Part shown: one piece after another, positions 48,082 through 57,700 of the stretch
Position numbering within the stretch: the stretch's first letter is position 1
Layout of the letters: the number at the start of each line of letters is the position of its first letter
DNA from: Pseudarthrobacter chlorophenolicus
GTDB lineage: Bacteria > Actinomycetota > Actinomycetes > Actinomycetales > Micrococcaceae
Length of the DNA: 64,000 bases
Assembly (NCBI RefSeq): GCF_000962805.1
Contig: NZ_JZTW01000005.1
Location: 62,001 to 126,000, forward strand
Reading direction: 5' to 3'
Notes under the pieces: generated by a model
What the model saw: the letters and a program-made list of their open reading frames with translations, nothing else
Databases searched by the model: none
Told to the model about the DNA's origin: nothing
Program-made: the position numbers and the translations under genes

Positions 48082-48731
48082 GTGGTGCGGCCACCCCGCG
48101 GCTGGTCCTCGCCACACACAACAAGGGCAAGCTGCGGGAGCTGCGCGAGCTCCTGCGCGGGCAGGTACCGGGGCTCGACGTCGATACCCAGGTAGTCGAT
48201 GCAGCCGCGGCAGGTGCGCCGGACGTCGTCGAAACGGGCGTCACCTTCGCCGAAAACTCGCTGCTGAAGGCCCGTGCGGTGGTGGCCGCCACCGGCCTCG
48301 TGGCCATCGCCGACGACTCGGGCCTCGCCGTCGACGTCATGGGCGGTGCGCCGGGCATCTTTTCCGCGCGGTGGTCCGGCAGGCACGGCGACGACGAAGC
48401 CAACCTCAATCTCCTCCTGGGCCAGCTCTCCGACGTGCCGGACCAGCACCGCGGTGCTGCGTTCGTCTGCGCAGCGGCCCTGGCCGTCCCGGGAGCGGAG
48501 GGGGCGGACACACGCGAGGTGGTGGAGTACGGGCAGCTCGAAGGCGTCCTGCTGCGCGAACCCCGCGGGGAAGGTGGGTTCGGCTACGACCCCATCCTGC
48601 AGCCGGCCGGCGAGGAGCGCAGCTGCGCCGAGTTGTCCGCGGAGGAGAAGAACGCCATCAGCCACCGCGGCAAGGCCTTCCGTGCGCTGCTGCCCGCCAT
48701 CGTGGCGGCACTGGAATCGCAGTCCGCCTGA
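48078..48731 (+). CDS. rdgB: XTP/dITP diphosphatase (RdgB/HAM1)
   Basis: A 217-residue housecleaning nucleotide pyrophosphatase that removes ITP/XTP and their deoxy forms. Motifs: [88 protein letters not shown] 48078 overlaps the rph stop. A strong hairpin terminator follows. Confidence 0.97.
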   Translation: MSGAATPRLVLATHNKGKLRELRELLRGQVPGLDVDTQVVDAAAAGAPDVVETGVTFAENSLLKARAVVAATGLVAIADDSGLAVDVMGGAPGIFSARWSGRHGDDEANLNLLLGQLSDVPDQHRGAAFVCAAALAVPGAEGADTREVVEYGQLEGVLLREPRGEGGFGYDPILQPAGEERSCAELSAEEKNAISHRGKAFRALLPAIVAALESQSA

Positions 48732-48781
48732 CCCCGGACAGACGCTGCACTGACCGGAACGGTCCCGGAAATGCGGACGAA

Positions 48782-48816
48782 AAAGGCGCGGTCCCCATGG
48801 AGGGGACCGCGCCTTT
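48782..48816. terminator. Bidirectional terminator between rdgB and dedA
   Basis: A perfect 15-bp stem AAAGGCGCGGTCCCC/GGGGACCGCGCCTTT with a 5-nt loop. The T-rich and A-rich ends serve both strands, between convergent genes. Confidence 0.9.
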
Positions 48817-48826
48817 CGCCATCCGG

Positions 48827-49621
48827 CTACTTAGGGTGGCGGGGAGTCTTGTGCTCGTCCTCCGGAGTGTGTTCTTCAATGAACTCGTCAACGGCGTCGG
48901 TACCGTAGGCCTGGGCCTGGCGCTTGGCGGACATGCCCCGCAGGACCTCGATGCCGATGGGCAGCACCGAAACGAGCACGATGACGATGAAGATGATGTC
49001 CAGGTTGTCACGCACCCACGGGACCTTGTCGCCGAGGAGGAAGCCGAGCAGCGTCACGCCGCCGCCCCACAGCAGGGCGCCGATGACGTTGTAGAGGAGA
49101 AACTTCTTCTTATCCATCTGGGCCACGCCCACGATGACCGGCACGAAGGTCCGGATGATGGGGACGAAGCGGGCAAGGATCAGCGCCTTGCCGCCGTGCT
49201 TTTCGAAGAACGCGTGCGCGTTCTCCACGTTTTCGCGCTTGAACAGGCGGGAATTTGGCTTGTTGAAGATGGCAGGGCCGGCCTTGGACCCGATGAAGTA
49301 GCCGGTTTGGTTTCCAATGATGGCTGAAATCACAATCAACAGGGCAAGCAGCCAAATGTTGAACTTGATGGTGTCCGTTGCAACCAGCAGGCCGGCGGTG
49401 AACAGCATGGAATCGCCGGGGAGGAAGAAGCCCACCAGCAGGCCGGTCTCCGCGAAGACGATGCCGCACACCAGCAGGACCACCCATGGCGCCAGGGCAG
49501 GATCGGCCAGGAAGATCTGGGGGTTCAGCCAGTCGGGGAGGAAGGAAGCCAGCTGCGGCTGGACCGGTCCTGCACCGCCCAGCATGGACACAGCAAGGTC
49601 GTTCATCAGGGGAAAGTTCAC
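48827..49621 (-). CDS. DedA family membrane protein
   Basis: A 264-residue polytopic protein of the SNARE-associated/DedA (VTT) family with about five hydrophobic segments. Characteristic: FAETGLLVGFFLPGDSMLFTAG, GYFIGSKAGPAIFNKPNSRLF, and the ARFVPIIRTFVPVIVGVAQMD block with its essential Arg pair and Gly. The family includes lipid (undecaprenyl-phosphate or phosphatidylethanolamine) scramblases/flippases and affects envelope homeostasis. GTG 49621 is chosen because TACCCT lies 6 nt upstream (leaderless); ATG five codons later is possible. Confidence 0.93.
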   Translation of the reverse strand: MNFPLMNDLAVSMLGGAGPVQPQLASFLPDWLNPQIFLADPALAPWVVLLVCGIVFAETGLLVGFFLPGDSMLFTAGLLVATDTIKFNIWLLALLIVISAIIGNQTGYFIGSKAGPAIFNKPNSRLFKRENVENAHAFFEKHGGKALILARFVPIIRTFVPVIVGVAQMDKKKFLLYNVIGALLWGGGVTLLGFLLGDKVPWVRDNLDIIFIVIVLVSVLPIGIEVLRGMSAKRQAQAYGTDAVDEFIEEHTPEDEHKTPRHPK

Positions 49622-49627
49622 CCTTCA

Positions 49628-49633
49628 AGGGTA
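49628..49633 (-). promoter_or_regulatory. -10 element of the DedA gene, leaderless promoter
   Basis: TACCCT on the minus strand, 6 nt from GTG 49621, the same string and spacing as at argS. Confidence 0.55.
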
Positions 49634-49701
49634 CTTGACGGGCCTGCGCCGGGCGGTCCGGACGGGCCGGCAGCCTGTCGGGTCCGGACGCCTTCCGGCG
49701 G

Positions 49702-49707
49702 TAAGGT
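49702..49707 (+). promoter_or_regulatory. -10 element, leaderless promoter of the exonuclease gene
   Basis: TAAGGT, 7 nt before GTG 49715. Confidence 0.5.
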
Positions 49708-49714
49708 TGCTGGC

Positions 49715-50725
49715 GTGGGTTTGGACTTTACGGCGATTGACTTTGAAACGGCGAACGGCTTCAGGGGCTCTCCCTGCGCAGTTGGCCTAACGAAAGTCCG
49801 CGGCGGCAAGGTGGTAGAGGAAGCAGCGTGGCTGATGCGGCCACCGGCCGGACACGACCACTTTGACTACCACAACGTCCGGATCCACGGCATCACCGCC
49901 GCGGACGTCGCGGGCCGGTCCCGCTTCGGTGACCTGTTTCCTGAAATCGGGGCCTTTATTGGCGACGACGTCCTGGCAGCCCACAATGCCGCCTTCGACC
50001 TCGGCGTAATCCGCTCGGCCCTGGAAGTCTCCGGACTTCCCGGCCCCGCCTACGACTACGTCTGTACCGTGATGCTGTCCCGCCGGTGCTACTCCCTGGT
50101 GTCCAACTCCCTGCCGTTCGCGGCAGAGGAGGCCGGAGTCCCGCTGCTCCGGCACCACGACGCCGCTGAGGACGCCCGGGCCTGCGCCGGAATCCTGATC
50201 GACATCGCCCGCCGGAACGGAGCCAACAGCCTGGCCGAGCTCTACCTGTCACTGGGACTGGTGATGCCCCGGCAGCACGCTTTTGATCCAGCCGTGGACC
50301 AGTTGTCCAAGCAAAGCCTGACCGCCCTTGCCGGCGGATCCGGGAACGGCGCCGCGCTGGTGCGGCCTTTCCAGTCCGGCTGGCCGGACGAAGGCCCCAA
50401 CCCGGAGCCCAACCCGGACGCGGAGCCCGGCCATCCCCTCTACGGGCAGACCGTCGTGTTCACCGGTCAGCTGTCCATCGGGCGGCCGGAGGCGAAAGTC
50501 CGCTCCGCCGAGGCCGGTGCCCGGACGGAAAGCCGGGTGACCGGCAGGACCACCGTCCTGGTGGTCGGTGACGGATTCGTGGCCGCGGATCTCCGTTCCG
50601 GGCGGCTGACGGGCAAGGCCCGCAGGGTGCTGGAGCTCCACGACCGCGGGCAGGCCATTGAGGTGCTGTCCGAAGGGGAATTCCTGCAGATGGTGGGGAG
50701 CATGGCCGGCGCGGCCACCGCGTAA
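49715..50725 (+). CDS. DEDDh exonuclease fused to a BRCT domain
   Basis: A 336-residue protein. The N-terminal 170 residues are a 3'-5' exonuclease of the DnaQ type: FTAIDFETANG (DxE), HNAAFDLGVI (Exo II Asp) and HHDAAEDARACAGI (HxAxxD). A linker of about 60 residues follows, then a BRCT domain (LYGQTVVFTGQLSIGRPEAKV..., VTGRTTVLVVGD). BRCT is found in replication/repair proteins such as ligase, so a DNA-repair exonuclease recruited by the BRCT is likely. Not the polymerase III proofreading subunit itself, which lacks BRCT. Confidence 0.9.
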   Translation: MGLDFTAIDFETANGFRGSPCAVGLTKVRGGKVVEEAAWLMRPPAGHDHFDYHNVRIHGITAADVAGRSRFGDLFPEIGAFIGDDVLAAHNAAFDLGVIRSALEVSGLPGPAYDYVCTVMLSRRCYSLVSNSLPFAAEEAGVPLLRHHDAAEDARACAGILIDIARRNGANSLAELYLSLGLVMPRQHAFDPAVDQLSKQSLTALAGGSGNGAALVRPFQSGWPDEGPNPEPNPDAEPGHPLYGQTVVFTGQLSIGRPEAKVRSAEAGARTESRVTGRTTVLVVGDGFVAADLRSGRLTGKARRVLELHDRGQAIEVLSEGEFLQMVGSMAGAATA

Positions 50726-50829
50726 CCGCCCGGGTAACCAGGCGGCCCAAGCCAGACGAAGCGGCGTTGCCGCACCGGCGGAAAGTTCACGGGACGCAAC
50801 AATCCTTCCTCGCGGTGGCGGCCCGATTC

Positions 50830-50835
50830 TAGCCT
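50830..50835 (+). promoter_or_regulatory. -10 element, leaderless promoter of the DUF4395 gene
   Basis: TAGCCT, 6 nt before ATG 50842. Confidence 0.5.
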
Positions 50836-50841
50836 TGCACC

Positions 50842-51318
50842 ATGAGCCTCTTCGCGTTCCCCAACCCCGTCAACGAGTATGCGGCCCGGGTCACGGCCGG
50901 ACTGGTGGTGCTCGCCGCGGTGGGCACAGCTCTGAGCGGTTCCGTGTGGGGTTTGGCTGCCATCGCCGCGGGATTCTGGCTGAGGCTGCTGTTCGGCCCC
51001 CGGATCTCACCGCTGGCGTTGCTGTCCGTGAAGGTCATTACGCCGCGGCTGGGCAGGGTCAAGCTCGTGGCCGGACCTCCCAAGCGTTTCGCCCAGGGGA
51101 TGGGCGCGGTGGTGTCCACCGCGGCGCTCGTCCTGTTCCTCGCCGGTGCCGTACCGGCGTCGTGGGCTGTCCTGGGCCTCCTGATCGTGGCGGCTTCGCT
51201 GGAGGCATTCCTGGCGATCTGCCTGGGCTGCGTGATCTTCGGCTGGCTTCAGCGCCGCGGGCTGATCCCGGAGGACGTCTGCGAAGCGTGCAACAACATC
51301 AGCCTTCGCCGGTTGTGA
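50842..51318 (+). CDS. DUF4395 membrane protein
   Basis: A 158-residue protein beginning with the conserved FPNPVNEYAARVTAGLVVL. It has four hydrophobic segments in two pairs separated by the loop RISPLALLSVKVITPRLG, and ends with GCVIFGWLQRRGLIPEDVCEAC. The FGWL..RG and paired cysteines are DUF4395 hallmarks. The domain is often next to thiosulfate or redox genes elsewhere, but not here. Its last 20 bases overlap the end of the convergent gene on the other strand. Confidence 0.87.
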   Translation: MSLFAFPNPVNEYAARVTAGLVVLAAVGTALSGSVWGLAAIAAGFWLRLLFGPRISPLALLSVKVITPRLGRVKLVAGPPKRFAQGMGAVVSTAALVLFLAGAVPASWAVLGLLIVAASLEAFLAICLGCVIFGWLQRRGLIPEDVCEACNNISLRRL

Positions 51319-52381
51319 CCCCCACCAGGAGGTCCGCCATGCCCCGGATCACTTCCGGAGCCTCAAGAACCTCAAGCCACTCTGCCGGCAGGCACGCCTC
51401 GCCATAGTAGGCGCCCAGGATGTTCCCCGCCACGGAGCCCGTCGAGTCGCTGTCGCCGCTGTGGTTCACGGCCAACGCCACCGCCTCCCGGAAATGGTGC
51501 ACCGGAGCGTCCCCGGCTGCGTCATCGGCGGGGCGGGTGGCGAGGACGGCGTAAAGGCCGACGGCGAGCGCTTCCTCCGCAACCCAGCCCTCGCCAAGTT
51601 CCGCGACGAGTTCCTCGGGCGAGACGATACCTTTGTCCGCGAGCCGCACTGCCGCGTTTAGGCGTCCCGGCAGTTCCGGCGCCACACCGGTGATGCCGGC
51701 GGCGTGGGCCGCCACCGCGGCGGCCGCATCGGGCAGGGCTTCGCCGGAGATGAGGCGGTGGATCAGGAGGCTGAACACCCCGGCGCTTTGCCGCGCCGAA
51801 GGGTGCCCGTGCGTCAGTGCGGCGGCATCGGAACTCAACTTATAGACGGCGTCGGGCGTTACATGCGGCACCAGGCCGAAGGGTGCCGAACGCATGACGG
51901 TGCCGCAGCCCTTGGAGTCCGGGTTCACGGGCCGTGCGGACGTTCCCATTTCTCCGGTGGCCAATCCGGAAATGCAGGCCCGGCCGGGGTGGCGGCGCTG
52001 GTGGAGGACGGCATGCCCGTCGATCCAGCGGGGCTGCGGGGCCGGTGCCGCAGCCCCGGCATTCTCACCCTGGGTGGCAAGCCACCGCAGGTAGGCCAGC
52101 CACAGGCACGCGTTGACGTCGGCGCCAAATCCCGAGTTGGCCCACTCCAGCGCTTCAACCAGGCCGTCCACGGTATACAGCGTCATCTGCGTGTCGTCGG
52201 AGATGTGGGTACTGCCGGAGATGGCTGCGAAGTCCCTCAGCCCCTCCGGGCCGAAACGGCGCCGGATATCGGCAATCGGATCGAATTCGACTTCGTAGCC
52301 GAGGGAATCGCCGAGTGCGCCGCCGAGCAGGCATCCGTGGATGCGGGACTTCAGTGCGGGCACGGCAGTGTCAAAGCTCAT
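51299..52381 (-). CDS. ADP-ribosylglycohydrolase (ARH/DraG family)
   Basis: A 360-residue enzyme that removes ADP-ribose from proteins or nucleic acids with two Mg ions. Family motifs: IHGCLLGGALGDSLGYEVEFD, then HISDDTQMTLYTVDGL (first metal Asp pair), GCGTVMRSAPFGLV, LTHGHPSARQSAGVFS, and NHSGDSDSTGSVAGNILGA (second Asp pair). All metal ligands look present. The stop overlaps the DUF4395 end. TAGATT 6 nt before ATG 52381 suggests a leaderless mRNA. No ADP-ribosyltransferase partner (DarT- or DraT-like) is visible nearby. Confidence 0.92.
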   Translation of the reverse strand: MSFDTAVPALKSRIHGCLLGGALGDSLGYEVEFDPIADIRRRFGPEGLRDFAAISGSTHISDDTQMTLYTVDGLVEALEWANSGFGADVNACLWLAYLRWLATQGENAGAAAPAPQPRWIDGHAVLHQRRHPGRACISGLATGEMGTSARPVNPDSKGCGTVMRSAPFGLVPHVTPDAVYKLSSDAAALTHGHPSARQSAGVFSLLIHRLISGEALPDAAAAVAAHAAGITGVAPELPGRLNAAVRLADKGIVSPEELVAELGEGWVAEEALAVGLYAVLATRPADDAAGDAPVHHFREAVALAVNHSGDSDSTGSVAGNILGAYYGEACLPAEWLEVLEAPEVIRGMADLLVGVTTGEG

Positions 52382-52387
52382 GCTGCA

Positions 52388-52393
52388 AATCTA
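52388..52393 (-). promoter_or_regulatory. -10 element, leaderless promoter of the ADP-ribosylglycohydrolase gene
   Basis: TAGATT on the minus strand, 6 nt from ATG 52381. Confidence 0.55.
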
Positions 52394-52546
52394 CCGTGGG
52401 CGCGCCGCGGCCCGGAAAGCATGCACCCTCCCTGCCCGCGACGCTGCCGGCATCCGGCATGTATCCAGCCAACGCCCAGCCGGAGCTGGAAGAATACTGG
52501 GGTTGCCCGGCGGCAGCACCCCTGGCCCCTACCCAAAGGTCCCATC

Positions 52547-53503
52547 ATGAGCTCTTCCGTTCCCGACCGACACGATGCCCTTCCCGGCACCTCCGACGCC
52601 GTCCGTCCGGGGCTGCTGCCCAGGCTTGGCGCCGAAGCGTTCGGCAGCCTCTTCATCGCCGTCGCCGGCCTTGGGGTACCGCTGTTCAGCATCCCGCAGT
52701 CCAGCCCCCTTCCCGCCACCCTTGCCGCCGGCCTCGCCGTGACAGCGGCGATGCTCGCGGTGGGCCACGTTTCCGGCGGCCACTTCAACCCGGCCATCAC
52801 CCTGGGCCACCTTCTTGCCGGGCGCATCCGGGCCGGTGCGGCAGCTGCCTATGCCGTGGCCCAGCTGGCCGGCGCCGTGGTGGGGGCTCTGGTGCTGTTC
52901 GCGGTGCTGCGCACCCTTCCGGGCATCGCCGACAGCCGCACCGCCTTCGATACCGTCACCGCGGGCTTCGGCGAGCACTCGATTATCCAGGCGCCCGTCG
53001 CTGCGGTGCTCCTGCTCGAGGTGCTGGGCGCAGCCATCGTGGTGGCAGTCTTCCTCGGGGCAGCCGCCCGCGAACGGGCCGGCGGCGTCGTCGCGCCCTT
53101 TGCGGTGGGCCTGACCTTCGCTGCCCTCCTGCAGTTGGGCCAGGCAATGGGAAACCTGCCCTACAACCCCGCCCGGGCGCTGGCGTCCGCCGTCTTCAGC
53201 TCAGGCTGGGCCGTTGAGCAGCTTTGGGTATTCCTCGTGGCGCCCCTTGCGGGTGCGGCCGTCGCGGGCCTGCTTTTCCGCATCTTCCGTGCTGCGCCGG
53301 TGCCTGCGCCCGTCGCAGCGGACACGTCCGACGACGATGCCTCCACGGAGGGGAACCCTGGAGTTGCTGCGGGGGCCCGCACGGACCACACAGCCGGCAC
53401 CGCCGGAGAAGCACGCAGCGCGGGGCAGCCGGACCAAGCGGCCCGGCCCGCCGGAGCCGCCGCGAGCGAGGCCCAGGAGTTCTTCGACGGCAAGCGGGGC
53501 TGA
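52547..53503 (+). CDS. Aquaporin/MIP family channel
   Basis: A 318-residue channel with six transmembrane helices and two half-helices. The first NPA is in GHVSGGHFNPAITLGHLLAG, the second in NLPYNPARALASAVFS, whose Arg forms the selectivity filter. The pattern fits water channels (AqpZ) more than glycerol facilitators, which have Asp after the second NPAR. A Pro/Ala/Asp-rich C-terminal tail of about 70 residues is extra and probably disordered. ATG 52547 has AAAGG 7 nt before it. An upstream in-frame extension of over 280 codons is antisense to the ADP-ribosylglycohydrolase gene and not coding. Confidence 0.92.
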   Translation: MSSSVPDRHDALPGTSDAVRPGLLPRLGAEAFGSLFIAVAGLGVPLFSIPQSSPLPATLAAGLAVTAAMLAVGHVSGGHFNPAITLGHLLAGRIRAGAAAAYAVAQLAGAVVGALVLFAVLRTLPGIADSRTAFDTVTAGFGEHSIIQAPVAAVLLLEVLGAAIVVAVFLGAAARERAGGVVAPFAVGLTFAALLQLGQAMGNLPYNPARALASAVFSSGWAVEQLWVFLVAPLAGAAVAGLLFRIFRAAPVPAPVAADTSDDDASTEGNPGVAAGARTDHTAGTAGEARSAGQPDQAARPAGAAASEAQEFFDGKRG

Positions 53504-53521
53504 GGGCCGTTGACTGTGGGA

Positions 53522-53564
53522 TGCCACTGGCGGTTTGCGGCGCTGGCGCAAACTGTCAGTGGCA
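53522..53564. repeat. Imperfect 43-bp palindrome before sbcD
   Basis: The arms are TGCCACTG (53522-53529) with CAGTGGCA (53557-53564) and GTTTGCG (53533-53539) with CGCAAAC (53547-53553), with a 3x3 mismatch between and a 7-nt loop. It starts 18 nt after the aquaporin stop and ends five bases before the sbcD -10, so it overlaps the promoter region. It may double as the aquaporin terminator, though no U-run follows. Confidence 0.75.
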
Positions 53565-53569
53565 GCCGA

Positions 53570-53575
53570 TAGCTT
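53570..53575 (+). promoter_or_regulatory. -10 element of sbcD, leaderless promoter
   Basis: TAGCTT, 6 nt before ATG 53582. No SD. Confidence 0.5.
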
Positions 53576-53581
53576 AGAAAG

Positions 53582-54760
53582 ATGCGGTTACTTCACACAT
53601 CGGACTGGCACCTCGGCCGGTCTTTCCACGGCGTGGGCATGCTTGAGGCCCAGCGTGCCTTCGTCACCCAGCTCGTTGCGGCGGTGGCGGAGCGCGGGGT
53701 CGACGTTGTCCTGATCTCGGGAGACGTCTACGACCGCGCCCTGCCCGGCGTCGACGTCGTGCGCCTGCTGGATGAGGCCCTCGTGGGGATCACGGACGCC
53801 GGGGCAAAAGTGGTCCTCACCAGCGGCAACCACGACTCCGCCATCCGCCTGGGCTTTGCGGCCCGGCTGCTCGAACGCGGGGGAGTGCACCTGCGCACAC
53901 GCGTCGAAGACCTGGACAAGCCGCTGCTTCTGCCGCTGGGTCCGGATGCTGCCGGCAGGGATGCCGTCGCCGCCATCTACGGGATCCCCTGGCTGGAACC
54001 GCGGCTCGTGGCCGAGCAGCTGGGTGTGGAGGCGGCCAGCCATTTCGACGTCACCCGCGCCGCCACCACCCTGATCCGGGAAGACATCGCGCGGCGCGCC
54101 GGCACCGCTGCGGTCCATTCCGTGGTCCTGGCGCACACGTTCGCCAGCGGCGGCATCAGCTCGGACAGTGAACGGGAACTCAGCATCGGCGGGGTGGGGG
54201 CAGTCCCGCTGGACCTGTTCGACGGCTTCAGCTACACGGCGCTGGGCCACCTGCATGGACGCCAGTCCCTTTCGCCGCAGGTCCGGTACTCGGGCTCACC
54301 GCTTGCCTATTCCTTCTCCGAAGCCAACCACAGCAAAGGTGCCTGGCTGGTGGATCTCGGGCCGGACGGCGTCACAGCTGTTGAGGAAGTGCTGTGGGAC
54401 GCGCCGCGCCGCCTTGCGCTCCTGCGCGGTCCCTTGGCGGAACTGCTGGAGTCACCGGAGCATGCATGGGCCGAGAACGCCTACTGCCAGGTCACACTCA
54501 CGGATGACCAGCGGCCGGCACGGGCCATGGAGCGGCTCCGCGCACGGTTCCCGGACACCCTGGTGCTGGGCTTCGACCCCCAGAACGGCGCACCGGCGGT
54601 GTCCACCAGCTACAGCAGCAGGCTCGCCGAAGCCCCGGACGACCTCTCAGTGTGCTGCGGGTTCCTCGAACACGTCCGCGGCCGGACACCGGACGACGCC
54701 GAGAAGGCAGCGCTCGCGGCCGCACTGGAGAATGTCCGGCTCCAGGAGGCGGCCCTGTGA
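53582..54760 (+). CDS. sbcD: Exonuclease subunit SbcD (Mre11-like)
   Basis: A 392-residue metallophosphoesterase nuclease. It cuts hairpins and double-strand ends with SbcC. Metal ligands: HTSDWHLGRSFHG, ISGDVYDRALPG, TSGNHDSAIRLG, VVLAHTFASGG, and ALGHLHGRQSL (GHxH). The C-terminal capping domain ends with the SbcC-binding helices. The stop overlaps the sbcC GTG. Together they form the SbcCD (Rad50/Mre11) complex. Confidence 0.96.
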   Translation: MRLLHTSDWHLGRSFHGVGMLEAQRAFVTQLVAAVAERGVDVVLISGDVYDRALPGVDVVRLLDEALVGITDAGAKVVLTSGNHDSAIRLGFAARLLERGGVHLRTRVEDLDKPLLLPLGPDAAGRDAVAAIYGIPWLEPRLVAEQLGVEAASHFDVTRAATTLIREDIARRAGTAAVHSVVLAHTFASGGISSDSERELSIGGVGAVPLDLFDGFSYTALGHLHGRQSLSPQVRYSGSPLAYSFSEANHSKGAWLVDLGPDGVTAVEEVLWDAPRRLALLRGPLAELLESPEHAWAENAYCQVTLTDDQRPARAMERLRARFPDTLVLGFDPQNGAPAVSTSYSSRLAEAPDDLSVCCGFLEHVRGRTPDDAEKAALAAALENVRLQEAAL

Positions 54761-57700
54761 GGATCCACCACCTCCGCATCTCCGGCTTCGGCCCCTTCGC
54801 GGGGACCGAGGACGTTGATTTTGACCGGCTCAGCGGTCACGGACTGTTCCTCCTGAACGGGCCTACGGGTGCGGGCAAGACCAGCGTCCTGGACGCCATC
54901 TGCTTCGCCCTGTACGGCTCTGTGCCCGGTGCACGGCAGGACGGCAAACGCCTCCGGAGCGACCATGCCGAGCCCTCGCAGGAACCTGCGGTGAACCTGG
55001 AATTTTCGGCGCAGGGCCGGCGCTTCGAAGTCACCCGCTCACCCGCCTGGGACAAGCCGAGCGCGCGCGGCAGGAACGGCTTTACCACGCAGCAGGCAAA
55101 GACCCTCCTGCGGGAACGTGTTGACGGCGCCTGGGTGGAAAAGTCCGCCCGCAACGACGAAGCCGGCGCGGAAATCACCGCGCTGCTCGGAATGGACCGC
55201 GATCAGTTCACCCGCGTAGTGATGCTCCCGCAGGGGGACTTTGCCGCCTTCCTCAGGTCGAAGGCAGCTGACCGGCTCGAGTTGCTGCAGAAGCTCTTCG
55301 GTACCCAGCGCTTCGAAGCCCTGGAACAGGAGCTTTCCCGGGAGGCGCTGGCCGCCAGGGAAAGTGTCGCTGCGCTTTCGGGACAACTTGAACTGCTGAC
55401 TGCCCGAGCCGAATCCGAAGCCGCGTCCCTGGAGTTGGCGGAGGATGGCGCCCTGGCGGCAGACAACGCGGCCGATCGGCTGGAGTGGCTGCAAAAAGCC
55501 GTGGCGCAACGCCTGGAGGTACTCCGCGGATCCGCGGCGGACGCTGAAGCGGCGGCCGCAGTGCGAACGCTGGCAGTCGATGAGGAAACCGGCCGACGCG
55601 AACGGCGGCGCAGGCTTGAAGCGGCCGAAGCCCGGCGGGAGGCTGTTTCGGTTGCAGCTCCCCGGCTGGAGGAACTTGCGGCCCGCCTGGCGCGGCACCG
55701 CAAAGCCGAAGTCCTCCAGGGCCAGCTGAAAAACGTTGACAGCGCGGCGGCAAGGGTCGCCAGTGCGTCCCGCGCCGCAGAATCGGCACTGACGCTCCTC
55801 ACCCTTGCCGCTGACGACGACCCCGAGCTGGCGCCGTTGGACCTAATGAACGCAGCTGTAACCGGAAGCAGTGCGGCATCCCTTCCGGCATCCGTCACTG
55901 CGCCCGCCGCAGATGAACTGGGCCGGCTCCGTTCCCTCTTGGCCGTTGTGGAGGCGCGCCTTCCCGACGAAGACAGGCTGCAGGCCTTGCGGAAGCGTCA
56001 CGCCGACCTTGGCAGGAAACAGGCAGAGCTGGAGGCAGCCGGAGCCAGGCTCGGTATCCGCTCAACGGCCCTCCTCGACGAACGGGCAGGCCTCGAAGCC
56101 GGGGTGGGGCCGTTGGAACTGCTGGCCGGAACCGCTGCCCTGCGGAGCAAGGAAGCCGCCTCAGCAGGAGAGCTCCTGGATGTGGTGCGCCGCCACGCGT
56201 CAGCCGTCACGGCGCGCGATGCGGTGAAGCTGCGCTGCGACGCGGCCAGGGGACGCCAACTTGAGGCCAAGCAGCAATGGCTGGACCTGAGGGAGGAGCG
56301 GCTCAACCATGCCGCCGCGGAACTTGCCGCCCAGCTGCAGGCCGGGGACCCTTGTCCGGTGTGCGGCAGCGCGGAGCACCCCGCACCTGCCGCCGGAGGC
56401 AGCCAGGGCCCGGGGATGGCCCAGGCTGAGGACGCAGCACACGATGCCTACGAGGCTGCGGACGCCGCCCTTGCCCGGGTTGGCGCCGAGCTGGCCACTG
56501 CTGAGCAGTCGGTGGCCGTTCTTGCAGGGCAGGGCGGTGACACTCCCGAGGAAGAGGCCCTCGCCGCCGCCGGAGTGGCGCGTACTGCGGCCGCTGACGC
56601 GGAGCGCGCGGCAGCCGAACTTTCAGAGGTGCGCGGAAAGCTTGAAGCAGTGGACGCCGGAATAGCCGAAGCCGCAGCCGCCAAAGCTGAGATTGATGCG
56701 GGGCTGGCACAGGCAGAGTCCTCGCTGGCAGAAGTGTCTGAACAGGCCGCTGCACTGGACGATGCGCTCTCGGAACTCCGGGCCGGTCGTCCCAGCCTGG
56801 CCCGGAGGCTGCGCTCGCTGGAGGGCGCGGTGGCTGTGCTCGACAAGGCCGTGGCAGCTCAGGCCGCACTGACAGCGGCGCAGTCACAGGCGGACGACGC
56901 CCTTGAACAGCTTGAGCTGGCGTTGCCCGCTGCCGGCTTCGCGACGGCCGACGAAGCACGCGGCCAGCTCCTGGACAGCGTCGACGCCGACGGGCTCCAG
57001 GCCGAAGTCCGCGCCGGCCAGGATGAAGCAGCCAGGGTGCGGGAGCTGTTCGCGGCTGAGGACCTGGTACGCGCCGCGGAAGAGAAATCCGGCGGGTTTG
57101 ACCCCAACGGGGAACGGCTCGCCGCGCTGGAAAGCGACGCTGCCGGGGCCCGCGAACGGGCGCGTGAGGCGGACCTCGCCGCCGGGATGGCCGCACGGTG
57201 CCTGGCATCGCTGGCCGCCATCAGCCGGGACTACGCCGCGTTGGCGGGTTCTGCCAGGGAACCGGCGGAGCGGGCACGGATGTTGGCGGGGCTGGCGGAC
57301 GCGGCCGCGGGCAGGGGCGAGAACACATATCGGATGAGCCTGAACAGCTACGTCCTCGCAGCCCGGCTGGAGCAGGTTGCCATTGCAGCGTCCGAGCGGC
57401 TGGTGGCGATGAGTGACGGCCGGTACCTGCTGCAGCACACTGACGCAAAAGCGGCCCGCGGAGCCAAGTCCGGGCTGGGACTCGAAGTGGTGGACCAATG
57501 GACGGGCCACCGACGTGACACATCTACCCTGTCCGGTGGCGAATCCTTCATGGCATCCCTGTCCCTGGCGCTGGGCCTTGCTGACGTCGTGCAGCAGGAA
57601 TCCGGGGGAGTGGAAATCGAAACTTTGTTTGTGGACGAGGGCTTCGGCAGCCTCGACGAGCAGTCACTGGAGCAGGTCATGGACGCCCTTGAGGGGCTGC

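Noticed and set aside
51704..52546. Possible 281-codon N-terminal extension of the aquaporin
   Set aside because: It lies opposite the ADP-ribosylglycohydrolase gene; the channel's helix pattern and SD support ATG 52547.
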